A stretch of 64,000 nt of DNA from assembly GCA_902774845.1 (NCBI GenBank), contig CACYJU010000007.1, positions 1 to 64,000 on the forward strand. Reading direction: 5' to 3'. Shown one piece after another: positions 1 to 7,925 of this stretch. Origin of the DNA: an uncultured Bacteroidota bacterium (lineage in GTDB: Bacteria > Bacteroidota > Bacteroidia > Bacteroidales > P3). The position numbers and the translations under genes were made by a program. The notes under the pieces were generated by a model, which did no database searches, was not told the DNA's origin, and worked only from the letters and a program-made list of their open reading frames with translations. Position 1 is the stretch's first letter; the number at the start of each line of letters is the position of its first letter.

Positions 1-138
<138 letters not shown>

Positions 139-149
139 TTAAGGATTAA

Positions 150-1163
150 TTATTGAATTTGTTTATTTGTTTTTGTCGGAATATATCTCATATGCAGATA
201 AATTTGCCAATCGATAAAATCAATGGAATCGTAATAAGATGCAAGAATATTGAAAAAATTCTCATACGTTATGCCACGGAATGTTTTTTTGCCATACACC
301 GAGAGCATCTTTTCATATTGGGGTATTACCCTTTCAAAATGTGTATTGAAACTGGGATAAATGGTGACAGAATTAAAGTGCTTCAAATCATACTCAATAT
401 TAGCATTGTTTATCATTGAAGCTCCAAGAATATGATTACGCCAAATTTGCCGGTAATCATTTTTTACAAGAGGTGATTGAGGAAGTGGAATGTTTACAAT
501 ACTATCGGTGTAGTATCTGCTGTTTAGAGTCACGTCTTTGTAATTCTTATTTTCACCCAACATTATATCGCGCCATTCTTTTGAGTCGTGTTTTAATTGA
601 TATCCCCGTTCTGTATATTTTATCTCTATTCCTATGCCACCAAGTTGCCCATCCTTATGTTTGTACAATACGAATGTGTCGAACGAAGTACCATCATTTA
701 ACGTATATTGTTTCTCAGGAGCATACTCGATCTTGATATCAATAACTGTCTCTACTTGATTGCCTCCAATCAGTTCATCAAACACATTTGCTGCCGCATT
801 CAAATCGTCCTGCATTGGAACGAAAAAATTGAATGGTATATGCTCGCTGCGTAACATATTGGCGTAAATTGGTTCGAGTTGCCATGGTTTACTATTGGGG
901 TATCGACTTTTGATTGAAGCATCAATTTTATTCCAATATGGGGTATAGAAATTTTTCCCTTCTTTTGCGTCCTCCAATTTCAGATAAGCACCATATTTTC
1001 CATATCTATGTTCATGGTCATGTGAACAATGCAATCTTTCAAATCTATAGTTAGACTGATGTTTACGCGCAATGCGTTTAATAGCATTATCACTCCCACA
1101 GATTAGTGGCTGCGGATTCTCATCTTCTGCTCTTAGCGCTTTCTTTATTTTTAATTCTCTCAT
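150..1163 (-). CDS. PGN_0703-like putative PD-(D/E)XK restriction endonuclease
   Basis: This is a 337-residue soluble protein with no signal peptide. A nuclease-fold core can be read around residues 140-185: the pair VIDIKIEY and TSFDTFVLYKHKDG leads into GIGIEIKYTE, which fits the E-x-K strand of PD-(D/E)XK enzymes. Overall it resembles the PGN_0703 family of putative restriction endonucleases found in Bacteroidales. No methyltransferase gene is adjacent, so a modification partner is not evident here. It lies in the same direction as the ORF6N gene upstream (129 nt gap) and nifJ downstream (23 nt gap), and has an AT-richer composition than the housekeeping genes around it. Nuclease activity is inferred from the motif; specificity is unknown. 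Confidence 0.6.
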   Translation of the reverse strand: MRELKIKKALRAEDENPQPLICGSDNAIKRIARKHQSNYRFERLHCSHDHEHRYGKYGAYLKLEDAKEGKNFYTPYWNKIDASIKSRYPNSKPWQLEPIYANMLRSEHIPFNFFVPMQDDLNAAANVFDELIGGNQVETVIDIKIEYAPEKQYTLNDGTSFDTFVLYKHKDGQLGGIGIEIKYTERGYQLKHDSKEWRDIMLGENKNYKDVTLNSRYYTDSIVNIPLPQSPLVKNDYRQIWRNHILGASMINNANIEYDLKHFNSVTIYPSFNTHFERVIPQYEKMLSVYGKKTFRGITYENFFNILASYYDSIDFIDWQIYLHMRYIPTKTNKQIQ

Positions 1164-1292
1164 TTCTATTGATGTTTATCTCAGCATTCTCCTATTTTGT
1201 TCTTGTTCTCCGCTTCGCTATCGAATGTTTTTCGACATTGCTTCTATTCGGTCGCGATATTCACTGGACATTTCCCATTTCTTCCAGCACGG

Positions 1293-1862
1293 TTATTTGC
1301 TGTCGTTTTTTCTTACTCGTTTTACTGTATGTTTGATTTTACCGATAAGGAAGTTTATCTCTAATGAGGATTCCGTCTCTGAGGGCTCGAGGTCGGTCAG
1401 CACCATGTCGGTCAGCACCTCGCCAAAATGGTGCATTTTCTTCTCCTGGACACTCTTGTCGGTCTCTTTGTGCAGTTCAACCAGTTCGCGTTTCAATCCC
1501 CGAACCTTGGCAAAAGTCTCGATAATGGCAAACGTAGCCTCTGTCGCCTTCTCGCTCTTCAATATCGTCGCCAACATATAAAGTCCCTTTTCGGTAAAGA
1601 CCTTAGTTGCTGATCTACTTTTATTTGAAACATTTGTGGTCGAAATTTTCGACCGCAAAGTGCGTAACTCACTCTTTGTGAGTTCAAACATATAATCATC
1701 TGGGAACTTGTCGGGATTGTTCCTTACAGCCTCATTAACACGTCGTGTCTCCACACCATACAACTCCGCAACATCCGCATCGGCAATAACGTCCTGCCTG
1801 CGAATAGTGGCGATTTTGTTTTCCACCTCAACGTATGGTATCAAAGCATTTAAATCATCCAT
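1293..1862 (-). CDS. ORF6N domain DNA-binding protein
   Basis: This is a 189-residue protein. Residues 9-60 (YVEVENKIATIRRQDV, then DADVAELYGVETRRVNEAV and PDDYMFELT) match the ORF6N domain, a KilA-N-related DNA-binding module frequent in phage and Bacteroidetes accessory regions. The middle has the usual TKVFTEKGLYMLATILKS segment, and the C-terminal third is helical and charged. Such proteins are thought to act as regulators; the target is unknown. A promoter (TTTG-20-TACCTTTG) lies about 260 nt upstream, and three related palindromes occur in the leader and inside the coding region, which suggests self-regulation. That last point is inference. Confidence 0.75.
   Translation of the reverse strand: MDDLNALIPYVEVENKIATIRRQDVIADADVAELYGVETRRVNEAVRNNPDKFPDDYMFELTKSELRTLRSKISTTNVSNKSRSATKVFTEKGLYMLATILKSEKATEATFAIIETFAKVRGLKRELVELHKETDKSVQEKKMHHFGEVLTDMVLTDLEPSETESSLEINFLIGKIKHTVKRVRKNDSK
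1633..1659. promoter_or_regulatory. Near-perfect 27-bp palindrome inside the ORF6N gene
   Basis: The arms TTTGTGGTCGAAA and TTTCGACCGCAAA face each other around one central T, with a single mismatch. The core GGTC(R)AAA/TTTCGACC recurs at 1884-1909 and 1985-2011. This fits an operator for a dimeric DNA-binding protein, possibly ORF6N itself; it is also within codons, so a coding constraint cannot be excluded. Confidence 0.45.
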
Positions 1863-1883
1863 TTTTGTTCCCTTTTGTCTATT

Positions 1884-1909
1884 TTGCGGTCGAAAATTTT
1901 GATCACAAA
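1884..1909. promoter_or_regulatory. Imperfect palindrome in the ORF6N leader
   Basis: TTTTGCGGTCGAAAA faces TTTTGATCACAAAC. It shares the outer TTTG/CAAA and inner GGTCGAAAA words with the palindrome inside the gene. It lies 22-47 nt upstream of the ORF6N start. Confidence 0.4.
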
Positions 1910-1984
1910 CTGTATAACTTATTGTTTATTTGATCATTTACCGTCCCGGCAGATTCTCTTTTCCCTTTACCAATCGGACTTTCT

Positions 1985-2011
1985 CAAAGGTGGTCAAATT
2001 CGACCACTTTG
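1985..2011. promoter_or_regulatory. Third member of the GGTC/GACC palindrome family
   Basis: CAAAGGTGGTC and GACCACTTTG flank AAATTC. The element lies in the long leader between the ORF6N promoter and its start codon. It could work as an operator or as a hairpin in the RNA. Confidence 0.4.
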
Positions 2012-2125
2012 TTGTTATTACCGCTGCTTTGCTTGACCTTTAATTTCCCTTTTATTATATTTGTTTTTCCTTAATATTTTATAAATCAAAACAACACACT
2101 ATATTTCGCATATAGTGAGGACTGA

Positions 2126-2157
2126 CAAAGGTACGAAATATTCGTTTATTCCGCAAA
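2126..2157 (-). promoter_or_regulatory. Bacteroidetes-type promoter for the ORF6N gene
   Basis: On the minus strand TTTG (2157-2154) is followed after 20 bp by TACCTTTG (2133-2126), an excellent match to the phylum's -33/-7 consensus. Transcription would begin near 2119, leaving a leader of roughly 257 nt. Apart from the palindromes, nothing else is recognisable in 1863-2182. Confidence 0.6.
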
Positions 2158-2182
2158 AATAAATTTGGAAGGGAAATGTTTC

Positions 2183-2521
2183 CTACAACTCTTGCACTTT
2201 CTTGTCGAGGTTTTCCACGACTTTCTTGTGTATCGTGGCATACTTGTCGGAATGCCGCATGTAGTAGGCCATACTCTCGTCGAACTGCTCGCGTGTGACT
2301 CCGTGCTTGCTGAAAAGGCTGTCGTAGGTGGCTATGATAACGGGGTCGGTTATCACGCTGTCCATCCCGCGTTCAACCGCATAGAAGCCCTCCAAAAGAT
2401 AGGCGTCCGTCAGCAGAGCCGTCATCGCCTCGTCTTTGATAAGATTCTTAGGTTTGCGGCTACAGGAGGCCAGCATAAGTGTGGCAAGAATCAGAACGGC
2501 AATTATATGCATCTTCTTCAT
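2183..2521 (-). CDS. DUF4296 domain lipoprotein
   Basis: This is a 112-residue protein with a lipoprotein signal (MKKMHIIAVLILATLMLASC, with Cys20 as the lipid site) and a helical domain LLTDAYLLEGFYAVERG...YDSLFSKHGVTREQFDESMAYYMRH. That is the pattern of DUF4296, a family confined to Bacteroidetes. It is probably anchored in the outer or inner membrane facing the periplasm; its role is not known. It lies 26 nt downstream of yifB in the same direction and is likely co-transcribed with it. Confidence 0.75.
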   Translation of the reverse strand: MKKMHIIAVLILATLMLASCSRKPKNLIKDEAMTALLTDAYLLEGFYAVERGMDSVITDPVIIATYDSLFSKHGVTREQFDESMAYYMRHSDKYATIHKKVVENLDKKVQEL

Positions 2522-2547
2522 ACGTGTTTTCTTTTACGGAATTGAAC

Positions 2548-4086
2548 TTATTTGCCCCAGTTCTCGCGGTCGAGCGAGCGGTAGGTTATGGCTTCTTGGA
2601 GGTGGTAGTCTTTTATATCCTGGCTGTTGTCGAGGTCAGCTATGGTGCGGGCTACTCTTAGGATACGGTCGTAGGCTCTTGCTGAGAGGCCCAGACGGTT
2701 CATGGCGGTCTCCATGATGGTGCGGCACTCGTCGGTGAGGGCACAATGCTGGCGGGTGAGCTTGCTGGTCATCTGCGCGTTGCAATGGACCTTGGGGTTG
2801 CCTTGAAAGCGCTCGGTTTGGATGGCTCGTGCAGCTATCACACGCTCTCGGATGACGGCACTACTCTCGGATTGGACTTTCTTGCCCAGCTCCCTGACGG
2901 GCACGGGCGTCACTTCGATATGGAGGTCGATGCGATCCATAAGAGGGCCGCTCACTTTATTAAGATAGCGACGGACGGAACCAGGTGCACAAGTGCATTC
3001 GACTGTGGGATGGTTGTAGTAGCCGCAGGGGCAGGGGTTCATGGCGGCGATGAGCATGAACGATGCCGGATAGTCGATGGTCTGTTTGGCTCGACTTATA
3101 GTGATATGTCGTTCCTCCATAGGCTGACGCAAGACTTCGAGCGCAGTTCTATGAAATTCAGGCAGTTCGTCGAGAAACAAGACGCCATTATGGGCAAGAC
3201 TTATTTCGCCCGGCTGAGGGTTCGAGCCGCCTCCACAAAGTCCCACATCCGAGACAGTATGGTGGGGAGAACGAAAGGGTCGTACCGAGATGAGGGCGTC
3301 GTCTTTGTGCATCTTGCCCGCAACGGAGTATATCTGAGTAGTTTCGAGCGATTCGCTCAGGGTGAGCGGGGGCAGAATGCTGGGCATACGTTTTGCCAGC
3401 ATGGTCTTGCCGCTGCCCGGAGGGCCTATGAGGATGGCATTATGGGAGCCGGCCGCCGCAATCTCGAGGGCACGCTTGACATTGGCTTGGCCTTTGACGT
3501 CGGCGAAATCGAACTCGTAGGCGTTGAGCGACTTGGCGAACTCGGCACGAGTGTCGAACGAGGTCTGCTCGAGCGTGCCGTTATGGTTGAAGAAATCAAT
3601 GACATCCTTGAGGCTGTCGGCGCCATAGACTTCGAGGTTGTTGACGATGGCCGCCTCACGCGCGTTGGCCGAGGGGACGATAATTCCCTTGCATTGGCGG
3701 CTGCGAGCCTCGATGGCGATGGGGAGGACGCCTTTGATGGGTCGCAGGGAGCCGTCGAGTCCCAGCTCGCCCATAATCACATACTTGTCCAGCTCTTCGG
3801 AATCGAGATCACCATTGGCGCCCAGTATGCCGACGGCGATGGTGAGGTCGTAAGCGGAGCCCTCTTTCTTGAGGTCGGCGGGCGCGAGGTTGATGATGAC
3901 GCGTTTCCCGGGCACACGATAGCCATAGACTTCGAAAGCGGAGATGATGCGCTGGGTGCTTTCCTTGACTGCGTTGTCGGGGAGGCCCACTATGTTGAGG
4001 CCTATACCTTGACAGACATTCACCTCGACGGTGACCGTTACGGCGTTGACCCCGATGATTGCGCAACCGTATGTTTTTACAAGCAT
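2548..4086 (-). CDS. YifB/ComM family Mg-chelatase-like AAA+ ATPase
   Basis: This 512-residue protein starts MLVKTYGCAIIGV, as in the family. The N-terminal Lon-protease-like ChlI domain (about residues 20-145) is followed by the AAA+ core with Walker A GPPGSGKTMLAKRM, Walker B VLFLDELPEF, and a cysteine-rich insert with CPCGYY and CTCAPG. A C-terminal Mg-chelatase domain follows (LSARAYDRILRVARTIADL). ComM-type proteins are helicases that promote branch migration during natural transformation; whether this strain is competent is unknown. Length is normal for the family. The downstream partner is the DUF4296 lipoprotein. Confidence 0.92.
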   Translation of the reverse strand: MLVKTYGCAIIGVNAVTVTVEVNVCQGIGLNIVGLPDNAVKESTQRIISAFEVYGYRVPGKRVIINLAPADLKKEGSAYDLTIAVGILGANGDLDSEELDKYVIMGELGLDGSLRPIKGVLPIAIEARSRQCKGIIVPSANAREAAIVNNLEVYGADSLKDVIDFFNHNGTLEQTSFDTRAEFAKSLNAYEFDFADVKGQANVKRALEIAAAGSHNAILIGPPGSGKTMLAKRMPSILPPLTLSESLETTQIYSVAGKMHKDDALISVRPFRSPHHTVSDVGLCGGGSNPQPGEISLAHNGVLFLDELPEFHRTALEVLRQPMEERHITISRAKQTIDYPASFMLIAAMNPCPCGYYNHPTVECTCAPGSVRRYLNKVSGPLMDRIDLHIEVTPVPVRELGKKVQSESSAVIRERVIAARAIQTERFQGNPKVHCNAQMTSKLTRQHCALTDECRTIMETAMNRLGLSARAYDRILRVARTIADLDNSQDIKDYHLQEAITYRSLDRENWGK

Positions 4087-4116
4087 GTGAAGGATTGATC
4101 AGAGGTTGGTAATAAA

Positions 4117-4145
4117 CAAAAACCAGCCCGAATGGACTGGTTTTA
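4117..4145 (-). terminator. Terminator after rpsT
   Basis: Read on the minus strand, AACCAGTCC-ATTC-GGGCTGGTT forms a hairpin with one wobble and is followed by TTTTGTTT. It lies between the rpsT stop and the yifB start and fits an intrinsic terminator. Confidence 0.6.
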
Positions 4146-4186
4146 TTGAACCCTTAAATAACCATATCTCATGTACAGGTCGCCAA

Positions 4187-4438
4187 TTACATGGCGTTGA
4201 CCTGACGCATAAGTTTCGATTTGAGATTGGAGGCCTTGTTCTTGTGGATAACGGAACGTTTTGCGAGCTTGTCGATGACGGAGAGCATGTGGGGGAGCTT
4301 CTCCACGGCTACGTTCTTGTCCTCAAGGGCTCTGAAATCACGCAGAGCGTTACGCATGGTTTTTGCGTAGTATTTGTTCTCTACTCTTTTTGATTCGTTG
4401 GAACGGATTCTTTTTTTTGCTGACTTGTGATGTGCCAT
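4187..4438 (-). CDS. rpsT: 30S ribosomal protein S20
   Basis: This 83-residue, lysine/arginine-rich protein begins MAHHKSAKKRIRSNESKR and contains NKAARRKSRL-like helices (KNKASNLKSKLMRQVNAM), as in bacterial S20. It binds 16S rRNA in the small subunit. ATG at 4438 is chosen because it gives the conserved N-terminus; the frame is open further upstream only by running through the tRNA-Glu gene. It is probably transcribed from the tRNA-Glu promoter at 4574-4604 and ends at the hairpin at 4117-4145. Confidence 0.95.
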   Translation of the reverse strand: MAHHKSAKKRIRSNESKRVENKYYAKTMRNALRDFRALEDKNVAVEKLPHMLSVIDKLAKRSVIHKNKASNLKSKLMRQVNAM

Positions 4439-4464
4439 AATTGTCTTTAAATCTTTTTTGTTCG

Positions 4465-4539
4465 TACTCGGTGCGGGATTCGAACCCGCGATTTTGAGAA
4501 TGAAAATCTCACGTCCTGGGCCAGCTAGACGAACCGAGC
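4465..4539 (-). tRNA. tRNA-Glu (anticodon UUC)
   Basis: The minus strand folds into a full cloverleaf: a 5' acceptor GCTCGGT pairs with ACCGAGT (a G1-U72 wobble), the anticodon arm is TGAGA-TTTTCAT-TCTCA with anticodon TTC, and the T arm is GCGGG-TTCGAAT-CCCGC. CCA is not encoded. The gene sits just upstream of rpsT in the same direction. Confidence 0.93.
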
Positions 4540-4573
4540 ATTTCTTTGCTGACTTTTTCGCAAAAAGAGATTG

Positions 4574-4604
4574 CAAAAGTACACACATTTTTTTTATTCA
4601 CAAA
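4574..4604 (-). promoter_or_regulatory. Promoter of tRNA-Glu (and probably rpsT)
   Basis: TTTG (4604-4601), a 19-bp spacer and TACTTTTG (4581-4574) on the minus strand match the Bacteroidetes consensus. The start point would be near 4567, about 28 nt ahead of the mature tRNA. The same arrangement precedes tRNA-Ala. Confidence 0.65.
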
Positions 4605-4828
4605 ATAATTTTCAAACAAAACCTGCAAAAGTCTTTTATTTTGGAGTTGTATTCGCTGATATTGAACAGGTTGCACGATTTGGAAAAGTTGAGAATTTGT
4701 ATTGATTTTTGTTCATAACTCTTGTTTCGAGGTCCTTCGGAACATTTTTGTCCTATCGTTTTGATGCTTTTTTTGTCCTGGAAGGGGTGCTATGTTTGGC
4801 ATGGGGAAATGGGATTTTTTGATGGTAG

Positions 4829-4869
4829 TTTATGCGGAGCTTGTGCGGAGTTAGGTGGGAGTTAGATGG
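4829..4869 (-). repeat. 41-bp dispersed repeat, copy 1
   Basis: Read on the minus strand this matches 30490-30530 at 38 of 41 positions; both contain the 19-mer ACCTAACTCCGCACAAGCT. The rest of the 483-nt gap before iorA shows only further low-complexity GGTAG/GGTGG words and no gene. Confidence 0.6.
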
Positions 4870-5012
4870 TAGGCAAATGATAGGGAGGTGATAGGTAAGT
4901 CGGATTTTGAGATGGTGGTTGAGGTTGGGTTGGTTTATGAAGGGAAAGAGGTTGCTTTTTGAGGGTATGTTTTATGTGTTTGTGGGTGATTCTATGGTTG
5001 TTATGTGGGGAA

Positions 5013-5044
5013 TTTGGAAAAACGGCAAAATTTGTGTACCTTTG
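5013..5044 (+). promoter_or_regulatory. Promoter of iorAB
   Basis: TTTG at 5013-5016 is followed after 20 bp by TACCTTTG at 5037-5044. This is a near-consensus Bacteroidetes promoter, with a start point near 5051 and a short leader to the iorA ATG at 5088. Confidence 0.65.
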
Positions 5045-5087
5045 CAAAAATTTTCACATTAATAATTAATCACAAAACATACACAGC

Positions 5088-6674
5088 ATGTCAAAGTTAC
5101 TACTTCTGGGCGATGAAGCTATAGCCCAAGCGTTTATAGACGCAGGCGGAAGCGCCATCAACAGCTATCCAGGCACCCCCTCAACACAGATTACCGAATA
5201 CGTGATGAAGTCGAAAGAGGCCAAGGCGAAAGGCGTTGTCGCGAACTGGTGCGCCAACGAGAAGACGGCTCTCGAGGCATCCATAGGCGTGGCCTATGCC
5301 GGCAAACGCGCTATGACCTGCATGAAGCATGTGGGACTCAACGTGTGTGGCGACCCCTTCATGAACGCCGCAATCATCGGCACGAAAGGTGTGCTTATCG
5401 TTGTCGCCGACGACCCGTCGATGTTCTCCTCGCAGGATGAGCAGGACAGCCGCTACTATGGACACTGGGCAATGATCCCCATGCTGGAACCCAGCAACCA
5501 GCAGGAGGCTTACGACATGGTCTTCTTCGGCTATGAACTGAGTGAAAAGATGGGGACTCCCATACTTATGAGAATACCTACCCGCTTGGCACACAGCCGC
5601 GCCGGCGTGGAGCGTCGCGAGCCGCTGCCGCAGAATCCGCTGAGCAGCCCTTCAGACCCCAAGAGCTTCGTACTCCTTCCGGTCAACGCAAAACGTCTTT
5701 ACAGAGACCTGATCGACAAGCAGCCCGCTTTCACGAAATCGAGCGAGGAGAGCGGTTTCAACCAATACATCCCGGGTACCGACAAGTCGAAAGGTATAGT
5801 CACCACAGGTATCGCATTCAACTACCTGATGGAGAACTATGCTGGCGGCAAGTGCCCCTATCCTATCGTGAAGGTGACCCAGTATCCTCTGCCGTTCGAC
5901 ATGCTGAACAAGCTCTATGATGAATGCGACGAGATCTTCGTGCTCGAAGACGGCCAGCCCTTCGTGGAGGAACATATCAAGGGATTCCTCGGCAAAGGAA
6001 AGCCCGTACACGGACGCCTTGACGAGGTGATACGCCGCGATGGAGAACTGAACGCAGAGAAGGTGGCGAAGGCCCTCGGATTGAAAGTCGAGAACGGTCC
6101 TGCAGTACCCGAAGTGGTCACCAACCGCCCACCGGCACTCTGCCAAGGTTGCCCGCATATCGACAGCTACGAGGCAGTCGTTGAGGTGATGAAGAAATAC
6201 CCCAACGGACGCGTCTTCGGCGATATCGGATGCTACACCCTCGGTTTCAATATGGGTGCCATCAACACCACCGTCTGCATGGGAGCTTCGGTGACTATGG
6301 CGAAGGGCGCTGCCGAAATGGGAATCTTCCCCTCGATAGGCGTTATCGGAGACGGCACCTTCGGACACAGCGGCATGACCGGCCTGCTTGACTGCGTGAA
6401 CGAGAAAGCAAACGTGGTCATCATGATTCTCGACAACGACATCACGGCTATGACCGGCGGACAGCCGTCGAGCGCCAACATGAAGCTCTTCAACATCTGC
6501 AAGGGACTTGGTGTCGACGAGAAACATATCCGCCATATCGTGCCCCTGAAGAAAAACCACGAGGAATTCATGAAGATTCTCGAAGAGGAGATTGCATACG
6601 AAGGAGTGAGCGTCATCATACCGCAACGAGTATGCATCGTTGAGAACAAAAAACGTGTGGCAGCAAATAAATAA
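5088..6674 (+). CDS. iorA: Indolepyruvate:ferredoxin oxidoreductase, alpha subunit
   Basis: The 528-residue protein has the pyrimidine-binding domain at the N-terminus (GGSAINSYPGTPSTQITEYV), a central transketolase-like domain, and a C-terminal TPP domain with RPPALCQGCPH and the GDGTFGHSGM...LDNDITAMTGG diphosphate/Mg motif. With IorB it oxidises aryl pyruvates from aromatic amino acids to aryl-acetyl-CoA and reduces ferredoxin in the cytoplasm. Archaeal IorA carries a C-terminal two-[4Fe-4S] ferredoxin domain; here the chain ends soon after the TPP domain with no CxxCxxC cluster, so electrons must leave by another carrier. It is 21 nt upstream of iorB. Confidence 0.92.
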   Translation: MSKLLLLGDEAIAQAFIDAGGSAINSYPGTPSTQITEYVMKSKEAKAKGVVANWCANEKTALEASIGVAYAGKRAMTCMKHVGLNVCGDPFMNAAIIGTKGVLIVVADDPSMFSSQDEQDSRYYGHWAMIPMLEPSNQQEAYDMVFFGYELSEKMGTPILMRIPTRLAHSRAGVERREPLPQNPLSSPSDPKSFVLLPVNAKRLYRDLIDKQPAFTKSSEESGFNQYIPGTDKSKGIVTTGIAFNYLMENYAGGKCPYPIVKVTQYPLPFDMLNKLYDECDEIFVLEDGQPFVEEHIKGFLGKGKPVHGRLDEVIRRDGELNAEKVAKALGLKVENGPAVPEVVTNRPPALCQGCPHIDSYEAVVEVMKKYPNGRVFGDIGCYTLGFNMGAINTTVCMGASVTMAKGAAEMGIFPSIGVIGDGTFGHSGMTGLLDCVNEKANVVIMILDNDITAMTGGQPSSANMKLFNICKGLGVDEKHIRHIVPLKKNHEEFMKILEEEIAYEGVSVIIPQRVCIVENKKRVAANK

Positions 6675-6695
6675 CCTTTAAATTCCGACTTAATC

Positions 6696-7259
6696 ATGAA
6701 AAAAGATATCATACTTTGCGGTGTCGGAGGCGACGGTATCGTCTCTGTAGCCAAAATCATAAGCGATGCCGCTCTGAACCTCGGCATGAATGTGAAACAG
6801 AGCGAGATTCACGGAATGTCGCAACGCGGTGGCAGCGTTTTCTCCCACCTGCGTATCAGCAGCGAGCCTATCTTCGCCGACGTCATCCCCGAAGGTAAGG
6901 CCGACATCATCCTCAGCTCTGAACCTATGGAAGCTCTCCGCTATCTTCCTTTCCTTTCACCCGATGGTTGCGTTATCACCAACAGCGATCCGTTCATCAA
7001 TATCACCAACTATCCTGACATCGAAAAGGTGAACGCAGAACTGAAGAAACTGAAGAAATGCGTCAGCTTCAACGCCAACGAGATCGCCAAACAGCTCCAC
7101 GCTCGCGGCAACATGGTGCTCCTTGGTGCAGCTGCTCCCTATCTCGAGATTGATTTCGTAGAGTTGGAGAAAGCCATCCAGAATATCTTCGGACGCAAGG
7201 GCGAAGAGGTGGTGAACACCAACATCGCAGCCATCCGTGCTGGACGCGACGCTAAATAA
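6696..7259 (+). CDS. iorB: Indolepyruvate:ferredoxin oxidoreductase, beta subunit
   Basis: This 187-residue protein has the 2-oxoacid:acceptor oxidoreductase gamma-type fold: GVGGDGIVSVAKIISDAALN near the start, then SEIHGMSQRGGSV, the family signature. It completes the IorAB heterodimer and is normally the smaller partner of about 190-200 residues, so the length is right. It follows iorA at a 21-nt gap and is closed by a strong hairpin terminator. Confidence 0.93.
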   Translation: MKKDIILCGVGGDGIVSVAKIISDAALNLGMNVKQSEIHGMSQRGGSVFSHLRISSEPIFADVIPEGKADIILSSEPMEALRYLPFLSPDGCVITNSDPFINITNYPDIEKVNAELKKLKKCVSFNANEIAKQLHARGNMVLLGAAAPYLEIDFVELEKAIQNIFGRKGEEVVNTNIAAIRAGRDAK

Positions 7260-7283
7260 GCGAAGCTTTTAGTAGTTATAACA

Positions 7284-7317
7284 AATGCGGTGAAGCACAA
7301 ACTTCACCGCATTTTTT
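7284..7317 (+). terminator. Terminator of iorAB
   Basis: AATGCGGTGAAG-CACAAA-CTTCACCGCATT is a perfect 12-bp stem followed by a T run. It also separates the converging gldD transcript. Confidence 0.8.
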
Positions 7318-7334
7318 GTTTTATTGGAGAAAGG

Positions 7335-7925
7335 TTATCTCCACTGTAAGGTTTCCACAATACGATCTACATCCTTTTGGAGATATTCTATCACCGGCGC
7401 GAGGGAGTCGTTGTTGGGGGTGTAGTTGAGGAAAAGGGCGCCGCGGAGGAAATGCTGGGTGCTGTCGGTAAGCCAGAACTGATAGGTAGAGCCCGCGTTC
7501 TTGCCCCCCACTTTGACGATGGTAGCATAAACACGACCCTCAGGATCGGAAAGATTTATCTCCTTCTCACCAGTTGATTGACTGTGGTGAAGGGCCAGCA
7601 TACGAGAGGCGGTATCAACGAGAGAGTTGAGGTCGTCAATAGAACGGAAATGCTTATAGGTTAGGTTTATGATGCCCTTATATTGTGGATACAAGATATC
7701 GAAATACTTGGTGCGGCTGTCATCCTGCTTCCAGATTACCAAAGCCTCTTGAGGGCGCTCAAAGGTGAAAGGCAGAGCGGAGGTGTCATAAACAACGTAT
7801 TCTTTCTGCGGCATATCCATGCGGATATAAGCTTTAGGTTTCGGAACATAGTCGTTACCACCACAGCTATAGAGAGCAAGAGAAGCACAAAAGGCAAGAA
7901 AGGGTAAAAAGAACTTTTTATTCAT
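7335..7925 (-). CDS. gldD: Gliding motility lipoprotein GldD
   Basis: The 196-residue protein has a lipoprotein signal (FLAFCASLALYSCGG, Cys21) and the GldD pattern YVPKPKAYIRMDMPQKEY...LPFTFERP, with ILYPQYKGIINLTYK in the middle. GldD is a Bacteroidetes outer-membrane-associated lipoprotein first tied to gliding and to type IX secretion; non-gliding relatives keep it. That agrees with the T9SS cargo protein at 53922-55034. Its start overlaps the end of pcm by 4 nt (ATGA), which indicates translational coupling. Confidence 0.88.
   Translation of the reverse strand: MNKKFFLPFLAFCASLALYSCGGNDYVPKPKAYIRMDMPQKEYVVYDTSALPFTFERPQEALVIWKQDDSRTKYFDILYPQYKGIINLTYKHFRSIDDLNSLVDTASRMLALHHSQSTGEKEINLSDPEGRVYATIVKVGGKNAGSTYQFWLTDSTQHFLRGALFLNYTPNNDSLAPVIEYLQKDVDRIVETLQWR

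Noticed and set aside
2746-4098. 450-residue open frame on the plus strand
   Set aside because: Shadow of the YifB gene, which has complete AAA+ motifs.
4187-4588. 133-residue version of S20
   Set aside because: The upstream part would be a translation of the tRNA-Glu gene.
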